64,000 nt of DNA from Aurantiacibacter sediminis (GTDB taxonomy: Bacteria; Pseudomonadota; Alphaproteobacteria; Sphingomonadales; Sphingomonadaceae), in NCBI RefSeq assembly GCF_016019885.1, contig NZ_JAEANY010000001.1:793501-857500 (forward strand), read 5' to 3'. The notes under the pieces were generated by a model. The model searched no databases, had not been told where the DNA came from, and saw nothing but the letters and a program-made list of their open reading frames with translations. The translations under genes were made by a program, and so were the position numbers. The first letter of the stretch is position 1. The number at the start of each line of letters is the position of its first letter. Below are positions 54,022 to 63,030 of the stretch, piece after piece.

Positions 54022-55320
54022 ATGGATAACTTGACTCCCAAAGCCATCGTTGGCGCGCTCGACGAGCATATCATCGGCCAGAAGGATGCCAAGCGTGCGG
54101 TCGCCGTGGCGCTTCGCAACCGGTGGCGGCGGCAACGCCTTTCGCCCGAATTGCGGGATGAAGTGACGCCGAAAAACATCCTGATGATTGGCCCGACGGG
54201 TTGCGGCAAGACCGAAATTTCCCGCCGATTGGCCAAGCTGGCAGAGGCGCCTTTCGTGAAGGTCGAAGCGACCAAATTCACCGAAGTCGGCTATGTCGGC
54301 CGCGACGTGGAGCAGATCGCCCGCGACCTGGTCGAAGAGGCGATCCGGCTCGAGAAAGATCGCCGCCGCGAAGCCGTGCGCGAAGCCGCGAGCGAGGCTG
54401 CCATGCAGCGCCTGCTCGATGCGCTTGTCGGCCAGAACGCCAGCGAGGCGACGCGCGAAAGCTTTCGCCAGCGCATCATCGACAATTCGATGAACGACAC
54501 CGAAGTCGAAGTCGAAGTGACCGACCAGCCCAACATGCAGATGGACATTCCCGGCATGGGCAACGGCGCGACGATGATCAATCTCAGCGAGATGATGGGT
54601 AAGGCGTTCGGCGGTCCACCCAAAAAAAAGCAGAAGCTAAAAGTTCCCGATGCGTGGGATAAGCTCGTCGACGAAGAAGCCGAAAAGCGAATGGACCAGG
54701 ACGATGTCGCGCGCGTGGCGCTCGCCAGTGCAGAGACCAACGGGATCGTGTTTCTAGACGAGGTCGACAAGATCGCCGTATCCGATGTGCGCGGCGGCTC
54801 GGTAAGCCGCGAGGGCGTGCAACGCGACCTGCTGCCATTGATCGAGGGCACCACAGTCGCGACCAAATACGGCCCGATGAAGACCGACCACGTGCTCTTC
54901 ATCGCATCGGGCGCATTTCACGTCGCCAAGCCATCGGACATGCTGCCCGAACTGCAGGGCCGCCTTCCGATCCGCGTCGAACTACGCTCGCTGACCGAAG
55001 ATGACTTCATCCGGATCCTCAGCGAGACCAAGGCGAACCTTGTCAGCCAGTATAAGGCACTGCTCGGCACCGAAAAGCTGACAGTCGACATGACTGACGA
55101 TGCCGTAGCCGAAGTCGCCCGTATCGCTGCGCAGGTGAATGAGAGCGTCGAGAATATCGGCGCACGCCGCCTACAGACGGTCATGGAAAAGCTCTTCGAG
55201 GAATTGAGCTTCGAAGCCGAAGAAATGGCCGATCAGACAGTAACGGTAGATGCGGACTATGTTCGCGAAAAGCTGGGCAAACTCGCGGGTGATGCCGATC
55301 TCAGTAAATACGTTCTTTAG
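54022..55320 (+). CDS. hslU: ATP-dependent protease ATPase subunit HslU (432 aa)
   Basis: AAA+ unfoldase that feeds HslV. Walker A is GPTGCGKT (57-64), Walker B includes FLDEVDKIA, and the pore motif is GYVGRDVE. The intermediate I-domain (~110-230) holds the charged helix region and a KKKQKLKV stretch. The C-terminal tail (LSKYVL) that docks into HslV is intact. It shares the hslV promoter. Confidence 0.97.
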   Translation: MDNLTPKAIVGALDEHIIGQKDAKRAVAVALRNRWRRQRLSPELRDEVTPKNILMIGPTGCGKTEISRRLAKLAEAPFVKVEATKFTEVGYVGRDVEQIARDLVEEAIRLEKDRRREAVREAASEAAMQRLLDALVGQNASEATRESFRQRIIDNSMNDTEVEVEVTDQPNMQMDIPGMGNGATMINLSEMMGKAFGGPPKKKQKLKVPDAWDKLVDEEAEKRMDQDDVARVALASAETNGIVFLDEVDKIAVSDVRGGSVSREGVQRDLLPLIEGTTVATKYGPMKTDHVLFIASGAFHVAKPSDMLPELQGRLPIRVELRSLTEDDFIRILSETKANLVSQYKALLGTEKLTVDMTDDAVAEVARIAAQVNESVENIGARRLQTVMEKLFEELSFEAEEMADQTVTVDADYVREKLGKLAGDADLSKYVL

Positions 55321-55338
55321 AGCGCGAGGGCTTTTGTT

Positions 55339-56100
55339 CTAAGCCTTTGAGTAACCGCCATCGCATGCCAGCGTTTCCCCGGTGATCGATGATGCCATGT
55401 CGGACAGCAGGAACGCCGCCACATTGGCGACCTCGCGCGCTTCGAGCAGGCGACCGATGGGCATGGCATTTTTCCATTCTTCGACTGTCTCGGGATTTTC
55501 CTCACGCATCTTGTCGAGAATGGATGTGTCGATATAGCCGGGCGCGATCGCATTGACGCGGATATGCTTTTTCGCCCATTCCACGCCGAGCAGCGCCGCC
55601 ATATGCGCCACAGCCGCTTTGGATGCGCCATAGGCGACATGCCGCTCCGGATGGACAACCGAAAGGCCCGCGATGGAGCTGGTGAGCACTATGGAGCCCG
55701 GCTTTTCAGCCTTTACAATGCGATCAGCAAAGACCCGCGCGGTAAGGAAGACGCCGGTTTGATTGATGTCGATGACTTTTCGCCAAAGGTCGTCATCATA
55801 TTCCAAAGCGGGTGAAGTCGGCGCGATGCCGGCATTGGCGCAAACGCCGGTGACATTGCCAAAGCGCTCTGCGATTTCATCTGCAGCTCGCTCGATATTG
55901 GCGCTGTCGGTGACATCGAGTGGGAAGAAGGCAGCGTTCTCGCCGAGCTTTTCCGCTTCTTCCTCACCGCCTGCGTCGCCCACATCGGTAAGCGCGACTT
56001 TCGCGCCGAGGTCGAGGAAGGTTTTCGCCATTGCCGTGCCCAGGCCACCAGCGCCTCCGGTGATAACGATAACGCGGTCGGTAAGATTGAAGGCAGTCAT
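55339..56100 (-). CDS. SDR-family oxidoreductase (253 aa)
   Basis: Classical short-chain dehydrogenase using NAD(P). The cofactor motif is TGGAGGLG (14-21), the structural motif NAG (CANAGIAP) and the catalytic residues S142, Y157 and K161 (YGASK). Other marks are DINQTGVFLT and the late GETLACDGGYS. The start at 56100 (MTAFNLTDRV) removes an unsupported 20-residue extension. Convergent with hslU, with an 18-bp gap. The substrate cannot be inferred. Confidence 0.9.
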   Translation of the reverse strand: MTAFNLTDRVIVITGGAGGLGTAMAKTFLDLGAKVALTDVGDAGGEEEAEKLGENAAFFPLDVTDSANIERAADEIAERFGNVTGVCANAGIAPTSPALEYDDDLWRKVIDINQTGVFLTARVFADRIVKAEKPGSIVLTSSIAGLSVVHPERHVAYGASKAAVAHMAALLGVEWAKKHIRVNAIAPGYIDTSILDKMREENPETVEEWKNAMPIGRLLEAREVANVAAFLLSDMASSITGETLACDGGYSKA

Positions 56101-56176
56101 AAGAACGGCGCTCCACAAATTTGCAGAATTACGCTCTCTGTAATTCGCGAGCTGCGCCACTGTTCCGATGTATGCC

Positions 56177-57682
56177 TTATGGATGCGGCGCTAGCCCAAT
56201 CTCGACGCCTGTCCGATCGGTCACCGCATGTTTGTCGATCATATCCGCACTCGCTTCGTTAAGGCCAACGACCTTCACACTGCGGCCATTACGGCGCATG
56301 CGTTCGACGATAGCATCGAGCGCACCGGCGCTGGAGATGTCCCAGAAATGCGCCTGTGATACGTCGATCACCACGTGGTCTGCAGGGTTCTCGCGCTGGC
56401 TTTCAGGCTTCATCGCATCGTTGAAACGCTCCACACTGGCGAAAAAGATCTGACCGGTGACCTTGTAGAAGGCGGTCTCGCCTTCACGAGTGCGCTCGAC
56501 GCTGAACAGGTTCATGACCAGCGCCGCGAAGAAGATGCCCGACAGAAGCACGCCCACCAGCACGCCGAGCGCGAGATTGTGCGTGCCGACGACGACAGCG
56601 ACGGTCGACAGCATCACGACATTTGCCTGCCATGGGTGATGCTTCAGGTTGGGAATGCTGGTCCAGCTGAACGTCCCGATGCTGACCATGATCATCACGG
56701 CAACAAGCGCAGGCATGGGAATCTGGCCGACAATCGGGCCGAGCAGCCACAACAGGATCAGCAGCGTCAAGCCTGCAACGAAGGTTGAAAGGCGTCCACG
56801 GCCACCAGAAGTCACGTTGATCACCGACTGGCCGATCATTGCGCAGCCGCCCATGCCGCCAAACATCGCCGCGCCAATATTGGCCACACCCTGACCCCAG
56901 GTCTCACGCCGCTTGTTGGAGCCGGTGTGCGTCATGTCGTCGACGATCTTGGCGGTCAGCAGGCTTTCAATCAGGCCGACGGCGGCCATGGTCGCAGAAT
57001 AGGGCGCGATGATCGTGAAAGTCTCCCACGTCAGCGGTACATCCGGGAATACGAAATAAGGCAGGCCTTCGGGAATATCGCCCATATCGCCAACGGTGAT
57101 GATGGGCAGGTCCATTCCGATGCTGATCGAGCCGAGCACGATGATAGCTACCAGCGGGCTGGGCACCGCTGTCGTGAGTTTCGGCAGCAGATAAATGATC
57201 GCAAGCGCGCCTGCGACCATAGCATAGGTGATCCAGTTGACGCCATCGACGCTAGGATCGAGCTGCGGCAGCTGCGCCATGAAAATAAGGATCGCCAGCG
57301 CGTTGACGAAGCCGATGATGACCGCGCGACCAACGAATTGCATCAGCAGGTCGAGCCGCAGGACGGCGGCAATCGCCTGGAAAATGCCCATCAGGATCGT
57401 TGCAGCGAACAGGTATTCGACCCCGTGATCGCGCACCAGTGGCACGACGACAACGGCCACCGCTGCTGTCGCGGCACTGATCATGCCGGGGCGACCGCCG
57501 GTAAAAGCGATGATCATGGCGATGGCAATGGAGGCGTAGAGGCCTACACGCGGATCGACACCGGCGATGATCGAGAAGCCGATGGCTTCCGGAATGAGCG
57601 CGAGGGCAACGACGATGCCTGCAAGGATATCGGCGCGCGGCTGGGCGAGCCAGTCGCGCTTGAGCGCGGCGGTGTCGATCAT
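56177..57682 (-). CDS. SulP-family anion transporter with STAS domain (501 aa)
   Basis: Inner membrane anion carrier (sulphate, bicarbonate or dicarboxylate). The start at 57682 gives a cytoplasmic [18 protein letters not shown] before the first helix. Helix 1 has [18 protein letters not shown], a SulP signature. About 12-14 helices follow, then a short STAS domain from ~415 ([21 protein letters not shown]). The substrate is not clear; some bacterial members carry bicarbonate. Confidence 0.9.
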   Translation of the reverse strand: MIDTAALKRDWLAQPRADILAGIVVALALIPEAIGFSIIAGVDPRVGLYASIAIAMIIAFTGGRPGMISAATAAVAVVVVPLVRDHGVEYLFAATILMGIFQAIAAVLRLDLLMQFVGRAVIIGFVNALAILIFMAQLPQLDPSVDGVNWITYAMVAGALAIIYLLPKLTTAVPSPLVAIIVLGSISIGMDLPIITVGDMGDIPEGLPYFVFPDVPLTWETFTIIAPYSATMAAVGLIESLLTAKIVDDMTHTGSNKRRETWGQGVANIGAAMFGGMGGCAMIGQSVINVTSGGRGRLSTFVAGLTLLILLWLLGPIVGQIPMPALVAVMIMVSIGTFSWTSIPNLKHHPWQANVVMLSTVAVVVGTHNLALGVLVGVLLSGIFFAALVMNLFSVERTREGETAFYKVTGQIFFASVERFNDAMKPESQRENPADHVVIDVSQAHFWDISSAGALDAIVERMRRNGRSVKVVGLNEASADMIDKHAVTDRTGVEIGLAPHP

Positions 57683-57894
57683 GATCTGTCCATTATGCTT
57701 GATGGCAGCGCGAACCGTATCGGCCGCGCGCCGGGAAGATACTTGTAGTCCACATACATGTTGCAGTGCACAATTCAAGTTTGCGCTGACGAGGACATGC
57801 CATCCACACGCAGAGGGTGTTTCAATTCGGCCAATAGCAGGTATGGATTTTGCCGCAGATCAGACGTTCTGCGAAGTTGCTTAAAGGACGACCC

Positions 57895-58845
57895 TTGCGA
57901 ACTCTGACTCTTTGCGCTGTTGCCATCGCTGCCTCGCTTGCAATGTCACCTCCCGCCTTCGGACAGGAAAGCGTCGGCTTCACGCTGGATAGCGGCGGAG
58001 ATCTTTCCGCCTTTCTCGATTGTCACGAGGCCGCTTCGCAAACCTTGATCTCGGCGCATCGCGGCGGACCTTCGGCAGGGCTGCCGGAGAACGCCATCGA
58101 AACGATGGACGCAATCCTCACCGCATATCCCGTCATCATGGAGGTGGATATCGCCCGCACCGCGGACGGCACGCATGCGCTGATGCATGATCGCACTCTG
58201 GATCGCACGACGACCGGCACCGGCAATATTTACGAGCGGGATTGGCAATATGTCAGCGGACTTCACCTTACCGACAGTTCTGGCTGGGTGACACCCTACC
58301 GTGTGCCGACACTAGCAATGGCGCTCGAATGGGCGCGTGGGCGCACGATCCTGCAGCTCGACTTCAAGCGCTCTGCCGATCTGGCGGAAGTGGCTCAACT
58401 GGTCCGCGACGCCGGCATGGAACAGCAAGTTATCCTGATCGCTTACACCATTGAGCAGGCGCAGGAGCTGCACGTGCTTCTGCCAGAAGCCATGATTTCT
58501 TTCTCGATACAGCAGCTGGAGCGGCTGGAAGAGGCCGAAGCGGCAGGACTGCCGGCTGATCGGATTGTCGCTTTTACCGGCACGCGCATTCCGAGGCCCG
58601 AACTTTATGCTGCTCTGGACGCAATGGATGTGGAAGTCATTTTCGGCACGCTTGGCAGGCCGCCCCGGTCAATCGACAGCATGATCGAACGCTTCGGAAC
58701 TGACGAACGCTATGTCGAGCTGGGCGAAGGCGGCGTCGATATTCTTGCGACCGACAGGCCACGCGATGCCGCACGCGCGTTGAGGGAAGCCGGCCGCATG
58801 CCTGAGATCGGCTTGTGCGGCGTGAACGGGCCGCTAGAAGACTAA
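57895..58845 (+). CDS. Periplasmic glycerophosphodiester phosphodiesterase (316 aa)
   Basis: Hydrolyses glycerophosphodiesters from phospholipid breakdown. The family motifs are SAHRGGPSAGLPENAIET (catalytic His, then Glu-Asn), EVDIARTADG and MHDRTLDRTTTG. I set the start at TTG 57895, which follows AAAGGACG and gives a signal peptide (LRTLTLCAVA...PAFGQE); an upstream TTG in the same frame at 57850 has no such support. Divergent from the SulP gene. Confidence 0.9.
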   Translation: MRTLTLCAVAIAASLAMSPPAFGQESVGFTLDSGGDLSAFLDCHEAASQTLISAHRGGPSAGLPENAIETMDAILTAYPVIMEVDIARTADGTHALMHDRTLDRTTTGTGNIYERDWQYVSGLHLTDSSGWVTPYRVPTLAMALEWARGRTILQLDFKRSADLAEVAQLVRDAGMEQQVILIAYTIEQAQELHVLLPEAMISFSIQQLERLEEAEAAGLPADRIVAFTGTRIPRPELYAALDAMDVEVIFGTLGRPPRSIDSMIERFGTDERYVELGEGGVDILATDRPRDAARALREAGRMPEIGLCGVNGPLED

Positions 58846-58897
58846 AACTCGAGGCGTTATCGCCTAGAATTGTCGGGTGAAAGAAAGATCAGGCGTA

Positions 58898-60727
58898 TTA
58901 TTCCGCTGCCTGAGCGGTTTCGTCGGCTTCGCTGAGCTGGCGATTCCACATCTCTGCGTAGAGGCCATCGCGGCGAAGCAAGTCTGCATGATTGCCGCTT
59001 TCCACGATCCGGCCTGCATCCATCACATTGATGATGTCGGCATCGGCAATCGTCGAAAGGCGGTGCGCAATCGCGATGGTGGTGCGATCTGCGCTCACGC
59101 GTTTCAGGGTGGAAAGAATGTCCTGCTCGGTCCGGCTGTCGAGTGCGCTGGTCGCTTCGTCAAGCAGCAGGATCGGCGGGTTTTTAAGCAGCGTGCGGGC
59201 GATGGCAACACGCTGCTTTTCTCCGCCGGATAGCTTGAGGCCGCGCTCGCCAACTTCGGTATCGAAACCCTGCGGCAGCGCTTCGATAAAAGGCAGGATG
59301 CTGGCATCGGCTGCGGCGCGTACGATCTGCTCTTGCGAGGGATCATCGCGGCCATAGGCGATATTGTAACCGATGGTGTCATTGAACAGCACGCTGTCTT
59401 GCGGAACGATCCCGATCGCGCGGCGCAGACTTTCCTGCGCAACTTGCGATATATCCTGCCCGTCGATCAAAATGCGACCGCCCGACGGATCGTAGAAACG
59501 AAACAGCAGCCGCCCGATGGTGGACTTGCCCGCTCCTGATGGGCCGACCAGCGCTACCGTCGATCCGGCGGGCGCTTCGAAACTGAGGTGGTGAAGGATT
59601 TGGCGATCCTGCTCATAGCCAAAGCTGACATTGTCAAACAGGACTGTCGGGCGGCGCACAACCAGCGCAGGAGCGCCGGGCACGTCTTCGACTTCGGCTT
59701 CGGTGTCCATCAAACGAAACATGTCTGCCATGTCGATCAGGCCCTGGCGGATTGTGCGGTAGACCCAGCCGAGCAGGTCGAGCGGGCGGAAAAGCTGGAT
59801 AAGGTACGTGTTCACCAGCACCAGATCGCCCGGAGACAGGCGGCCTTGCGACCAACCCCACACCGTCCATGCCATTGCGCCGCCCATCATCAGATTGAGA
59901 ATCACCGCCTGTACGATGTTGAGCATGCCGAGCGAGTTCTCGGTCTTGATGGCCGCCTCTGCATAGGCGTTGGCAGAGCTGGCATAGCGGTGCCGCTCCC
60001 GCTCTTCCGCGCCGAAATATTTGACCGTCTCGTAATTCAGCAGGCTGTCGACCGCGCGGGCCATCGCCTGCCCGTCGAGATCGTTCATGTCCTTGCGCAA
60101 CTTGACGCGCCATTCGGTGATGCGCTGCGTCGTCCAGATAAAAGTGACCACGGTAACAGCAGTCGCTGCGACCAATTCCCAGCCGAAAACCGCCCAGAAA
60201 ATGATCGATACGATGATCAGCTCGATCGCTGTCGGCGCGATGTTGAACAGCAGGAAGTAGAGCATCTGCCCGATCGAACGGGTGCCGCGCTCAATGACGC
60301 GGGTGATTTCTCCGGTGCGGCGCGAGAGGTGAAAGCGGAGCGAAAGGCGATGCAACTGGGAGAACACATCCTCTGCCAGCTCGCGCACCGCATCCTGACC
60401 AACGCGATTGAAAGTGATATTGCGCAGCTGATCGAACAGCACGTTCCCCAAGCGACCGGCGGCGTAGGCAATCACCAGTGCCATCGCGACCCAAACCGCG
60501 GGATCGCCATCGGCAGACATAGTGTCCACTGCGCGGGCATAGGCGAAGGGCAAGGACAGCACGATGGCCTTGGACAACAGCACGAAGCCCGCTGCCCCGA
60601 TGATGCGGCGCTTCAGTTCAGGCCGGCCCTTTGGCCAAAGATAGGGAAGGAAGCGACGCATGGTCGCCCAATCGGCGCTTTCACCCGTCCCTGTTTGCGT
60701 GCCGAAATCTCTCACAACCGCCCCCAA
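58898..60727 (-). CDS. Atm1-type ABC exporter, fused membrane and ATPase domains (609 aa)
   Basis: Half-transporter related to mitochondrial Atm1 and HMT1, exporting glutathione-linked or sulphur compounds, possibly heavy metals. Six N-terminal helices (LWPKGRPELKRRIIGAAGFVLLSKA..., RGTRSIGQMLYFLLFNIAPTAIELI) precede the ATPase with Walker A GPSGAGKST, signature LSGGEKQR, Walker B ILLLDEATSALD and the H-loop (IAHRLST). The start is unsure: TTG at 60727, GTG at 60715 or ATG at 60661 are all in frame. Confidence 0.9.
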   Translation of the reverse strand: MGAVVRDFGTQTGTGESADWATMRRFLPYLWPKGRPELKRRIIGAAGFVLLSKAIVLSLPFAYARAVDTMSADGDPAVWVAMALVIAYAAGRLGNVLFDQLRNITFNRVGQDAVRELAEDVFSQLHRLSLRFHLSRRTGEITRVIERGTRSIGQMLYFLLFNIAPTAIELIIVSIIFWAVFGWELVAATAVTVVTFIWTTQRITEWRVKLRKDMNDLDGQAMARAVDSLLNYETVKYFGAEERERHRYASSANAYAEAAIKTENSLGMLNIVQAVILNLMMGGAMAWTVWGWSQGRLSPGDLVLVNTYLIQLFRPLDLLGWVYRTIRQGLIDMADMFRLMDTEAEVEDVPGAPALVVRRPTVLFDNVSFGYEQDRQILHHLSFEAPAGSTVALVGPSGAGKSTIGRLLFRFYDPSGGRILIDGQDISQVAQESLRRAIGIVPQDSVLFNDTIGYNIAYGRDDPSQEQIVRAAADASILPFIEALPQGFDTEVGERGLKLSGGEKQRVAIARTLLKNPPILLLDEATSALDSRTEQDILSTLKRVSADRTTIAIAHRLSTIADADIINVMDAGRIVESGNHADLLRRDGLYAEMWNRQLSEADETAQAAE

Positions 60728-60768
60728 GTGGGGAAGGCACAGGCGTTACACAAGCGATGGCTGGGCAA

Positions 60769-61773
60769 TCAGTCCTGCGGGCGCAGCCGCGTGGCGCGCT
60801 GGTTGAAGCGCCATTGCTGATTGTAGCCGCCTTCGCCCGGTATATCGAACAGCACGCGATTGTTGCGGAAATCGATGGCGACGCGCTCAAAGAGGCGCAG
60901 CTCGCTTATGCCCATGATCATTGCCGGTTGGTCCGCCAATCCAAGCACGTGGAAAGTCGGGGAATCGGCAAAGGATATCGGGAAATTGTTGAGCTGGACG
61001 CGGCCCATGTTGAGCCTGCGCGCAATGCGTGTCTGGCTTGTGACGCGGACCCCGTTTACATCGGTCATGACCGAATCCTGAAGCGACTGGCGCGTCCGTA
61101 ACCGGTGTTGCAAAGCAAGATTGCCGACCGAGCCTGCAGCTCCGGTATCGATGATGATAGCCGTGCGCACACCTTCGATCTCGGCGCGGTGAATGATGAG
61201 TTGGCCGAGGCGTTCGCGCGCCCTGACGACAATGTCATATCCGCTTGCTCCGCCCCGGCCGAAATCTTCCGCGACCAGCATTTCGCTGTTCTGGAAATCG
61301 AGCAGCACGCGCTGCCCCTGCAAGGTGTCCAAGCCCAGAATGCCGTCGGCCGCACCGATGTTGCTGCCTTCGACAATCGGCGCAGTGCGGATCGTAAAGG
61401 TACGACTACCAAGCGTGAAGTCAGGCACCATCGTGGTTTCGACCGCGCGGGTGCTCGCCATGCCGACCAGCGTCGCGAGCTCGCGATCATTGAGTTGCAG
61501 CTCTTCAGCAAGCTCTGACGACAGGACCGTAGCCTGCGCGCCGGTATCGACCATGAAATTGAACGGTCCCTCTTCACCGATCATCACTGGCACAGTCAGG
61601 CGGCGATAGCGCTCAATTTGCATGCCAATCGTGTCGACGAACACGTCAGGCTGCACCTGCTCTGTTTGCTGGGATGCTTCGGTCGCGGCAGGCTGCTCAC
61701 CTGCCTGCGGGTCATCGTGACCAAGCGCGCCAGCTACCAGCGCGAGAATGCCGCCGAGGGCAAGCCAATTCAT
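60769..61773 (-). CDS. Exported retropepsin-like protein with two DTG motifs (334 aa)
   Basis: Predicted periplasmic aspartic-protease-like protein. A signal/anchor segment (MNWLALGGILALVAGALG) and a Gln/Glu/Ala/Thr linker precede two retropepsin-type domains. The first has MVDTGAQAT (D76) and ILGLD; the second has IIDTGAAGS (D209). Two DTG copies in one chain would form the bilobed active site within a single molecule, as in eukaryotic pepsins, rather than by dimerisation. The ATG at 61773 follows a TTG and fits GAGAGC. The substrate is unknown. Confidence 0.85.
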   Translation of the reverse strand: MNWLALGGILALVAGALGHDDPQAGEQPAATEASQQTEQVQPDVFVDTIGMQIERYRRLTVPVMIGEEGPFNFMVDTGAQATVLSSELAEELQLNDRELATLVGMASTRAVETTMVPDFTLGSRTFTIRTAPIVEGSNIGAADGILGLDTLQGQRVLLDFQNSEMLVAEDFGRGGASGYDIVVRARERLGQLIIHRAEIEGVRTAIIIDTGAAGSVGNLALQHRLRTRQSLQDSVMTDVNGVRVTSQTRIARRLNMGRVQLNNFPISFADSPTFHVLGLADQPAMIMGISELRLFERVAIDFRNNRVLFDIPGEGGYNQQWRFNQRATRLRPQD

Positions 61774-61875
61774 CAAGTGCTCTCCCGCCTATCGCGCACC
61801 TGATCCGAAGATGCGTCGACGCGTAGGATAGCATCTATAGCGCGAAGAACAAAAATCGGCGTTGAATGGCGCGGA

Positions 61876-63030
61876 TCAAGCGGTGACGTGGGAGGGCTTG
61901 AGACCAGCTTGTTCCCACGCATTTGCCAGCACCTCATCGCGCCGCAATGCCGAGCGATCTTCGCTGCCGAGGTTCCAGCGATCATAATGCCAGCTCGTCG
62001 TCACGCCGCGAATGTGGCGGAACAGGAATTCATCGGTGATCTCGTCATTGCCTCGCGCGCCGAAGATGTTGTGCACACCCCAGCTATGCTTGCGCGAGAA
62101 AGCCTGGGGGCGAATGCACCATTTGGGCGGACTAAGCTCGGCATGCTCGCCTTCATCATGGACGAAATCGGCATGGCTGCATTTGCCCGGCTCCACAGGG
62201 TGGTCTGAATGGGTCGAGATCCATCGCCCATCGAATTTCACCATGCCGTTGGGGCTTTGCTCCGCAGCTTCGAAGACGGTGCGATCGCCTTGGGAGATGA
62301 TCATCTCGTCAATGTCGTTGTGCATCACGCTGCGCGCTTTCTGAAGGAAGCGGAAGCGGGCGTGCTGTACGACGCCGACCTGGCAGAAGTCAGAATCCCA
62401 ATCAGGCATGCCGCCTTCCATTTCCCACAGCGGCCCCGCTTGCGGACCGAAAGGGAAGGGCCAGGAAATGACGAGCACGTCCATGTCGGGAACAGCGAGG
62501 GACAATTCGCTCTGCAGCTGGTCGATATCGTAATCGCTTGAGCCATTGTCATAGATCAGCGCCGCATCGGCGCCTTGCAGGACATGGTGGAAGCGAAGCC
62601 AGTCCGCGATCCAACCGATGCGATTGTTCTTGGATTGGGTGACCAGCACGCGCTTTCCGGCGAACCGATCACTGCCGTCTGGCTGGACCTTGAGATCAAA
62701 GCTGCCGAGCGTGCCCTCGAAGGCGATGTGGCTGGCGTCGGTCTTAACCCAGATCTCGCCGCGCTTTTTCAGGTTGATATATTTTGCTTTAGGGAAGGGC
62801 CAGGTGAACCAATTTGCGAATGGCCGGGCCTTTTTCAGCTCATTGAGCAGGTTGAAGAGCGGCGGTCCCTGCAACACCACATGCTTGCCGCAGCGATAGA
62901 CGTCGTAAAAAAGCGTTTTCCAATCATAGAGATCGGCGTAGTCTTCCTGCCGCAAATGATGCGGTCGCGGAGAATCGCGGCGGATATCGGTCTGCACCAA
63001 TGCGGACGACAGGCGAACAGGGGCGGTCAA
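61876..63030 (-). CDS. GT2/GT92-like glycosyltransferase (384 aa)
   Basis: Probable polysaccharide glycosyltransferase. The segment KRVLVTQSKNNRIGWIADWLRFHHVLQGADAALIYDNGSSD is the nucleotide-binding start of a GT-A fold, and MHNDIDEMII supplies the DxD motif. The C-terminal third (FGARGNDEITDEFLFRHIRGVTTSWHYDRWNL) resembles GT92-like proteins. The TTG at 63030 overlaps the flippase stop by 4 bp (TTGA) behind GGAGAG, so translation is coupled. The acceptor is unknown. Confidence 0.75.
   Translation of the reverse strand: MTAPVRLSSALVQTDIRRDSPRPHHLRQEDYADLYDWKTLFYDVYRCGKHVVLQGPPLFNLLNELKKARPFANWFTWPFPKAKYINLKKRGEIWVKTDASHIAFEGTLGSFDLKVQPDGSDRFAGKRVLVTQSKNNRIGWIADWLRFHHVLQGADAALIYDNGSSDYDIDQLQSELSLAVPDMDVLVISWPFPFGPQAGPLWEMEGGMPDWDSDFCQVGVVQHARFRFLQKARSVMHNDIDEMIISQGDRTVFEAAEQSPNGMVKFDGRWISTHSDHPVEPGKCSHADFVHDEGEHAELSPPKWCIRPQAFSRKHSWGVHNIFGARGNDEITDEFLFRHIRGVTTSWHYDRWNLGSEDRSALRRDEVLANAWEQAGLKPSHVTA

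Noticed and set aside
58852..58865. Short hairpin AGGCG-TTAT-CGCCT as terminator
   Set aside because: Only five base pairs and no T run after it.
59588..60820. 410-residue open frame on the plus strand
   Set aside because: Antisense to the ABC exporter gene, which has all ATPase motifs.
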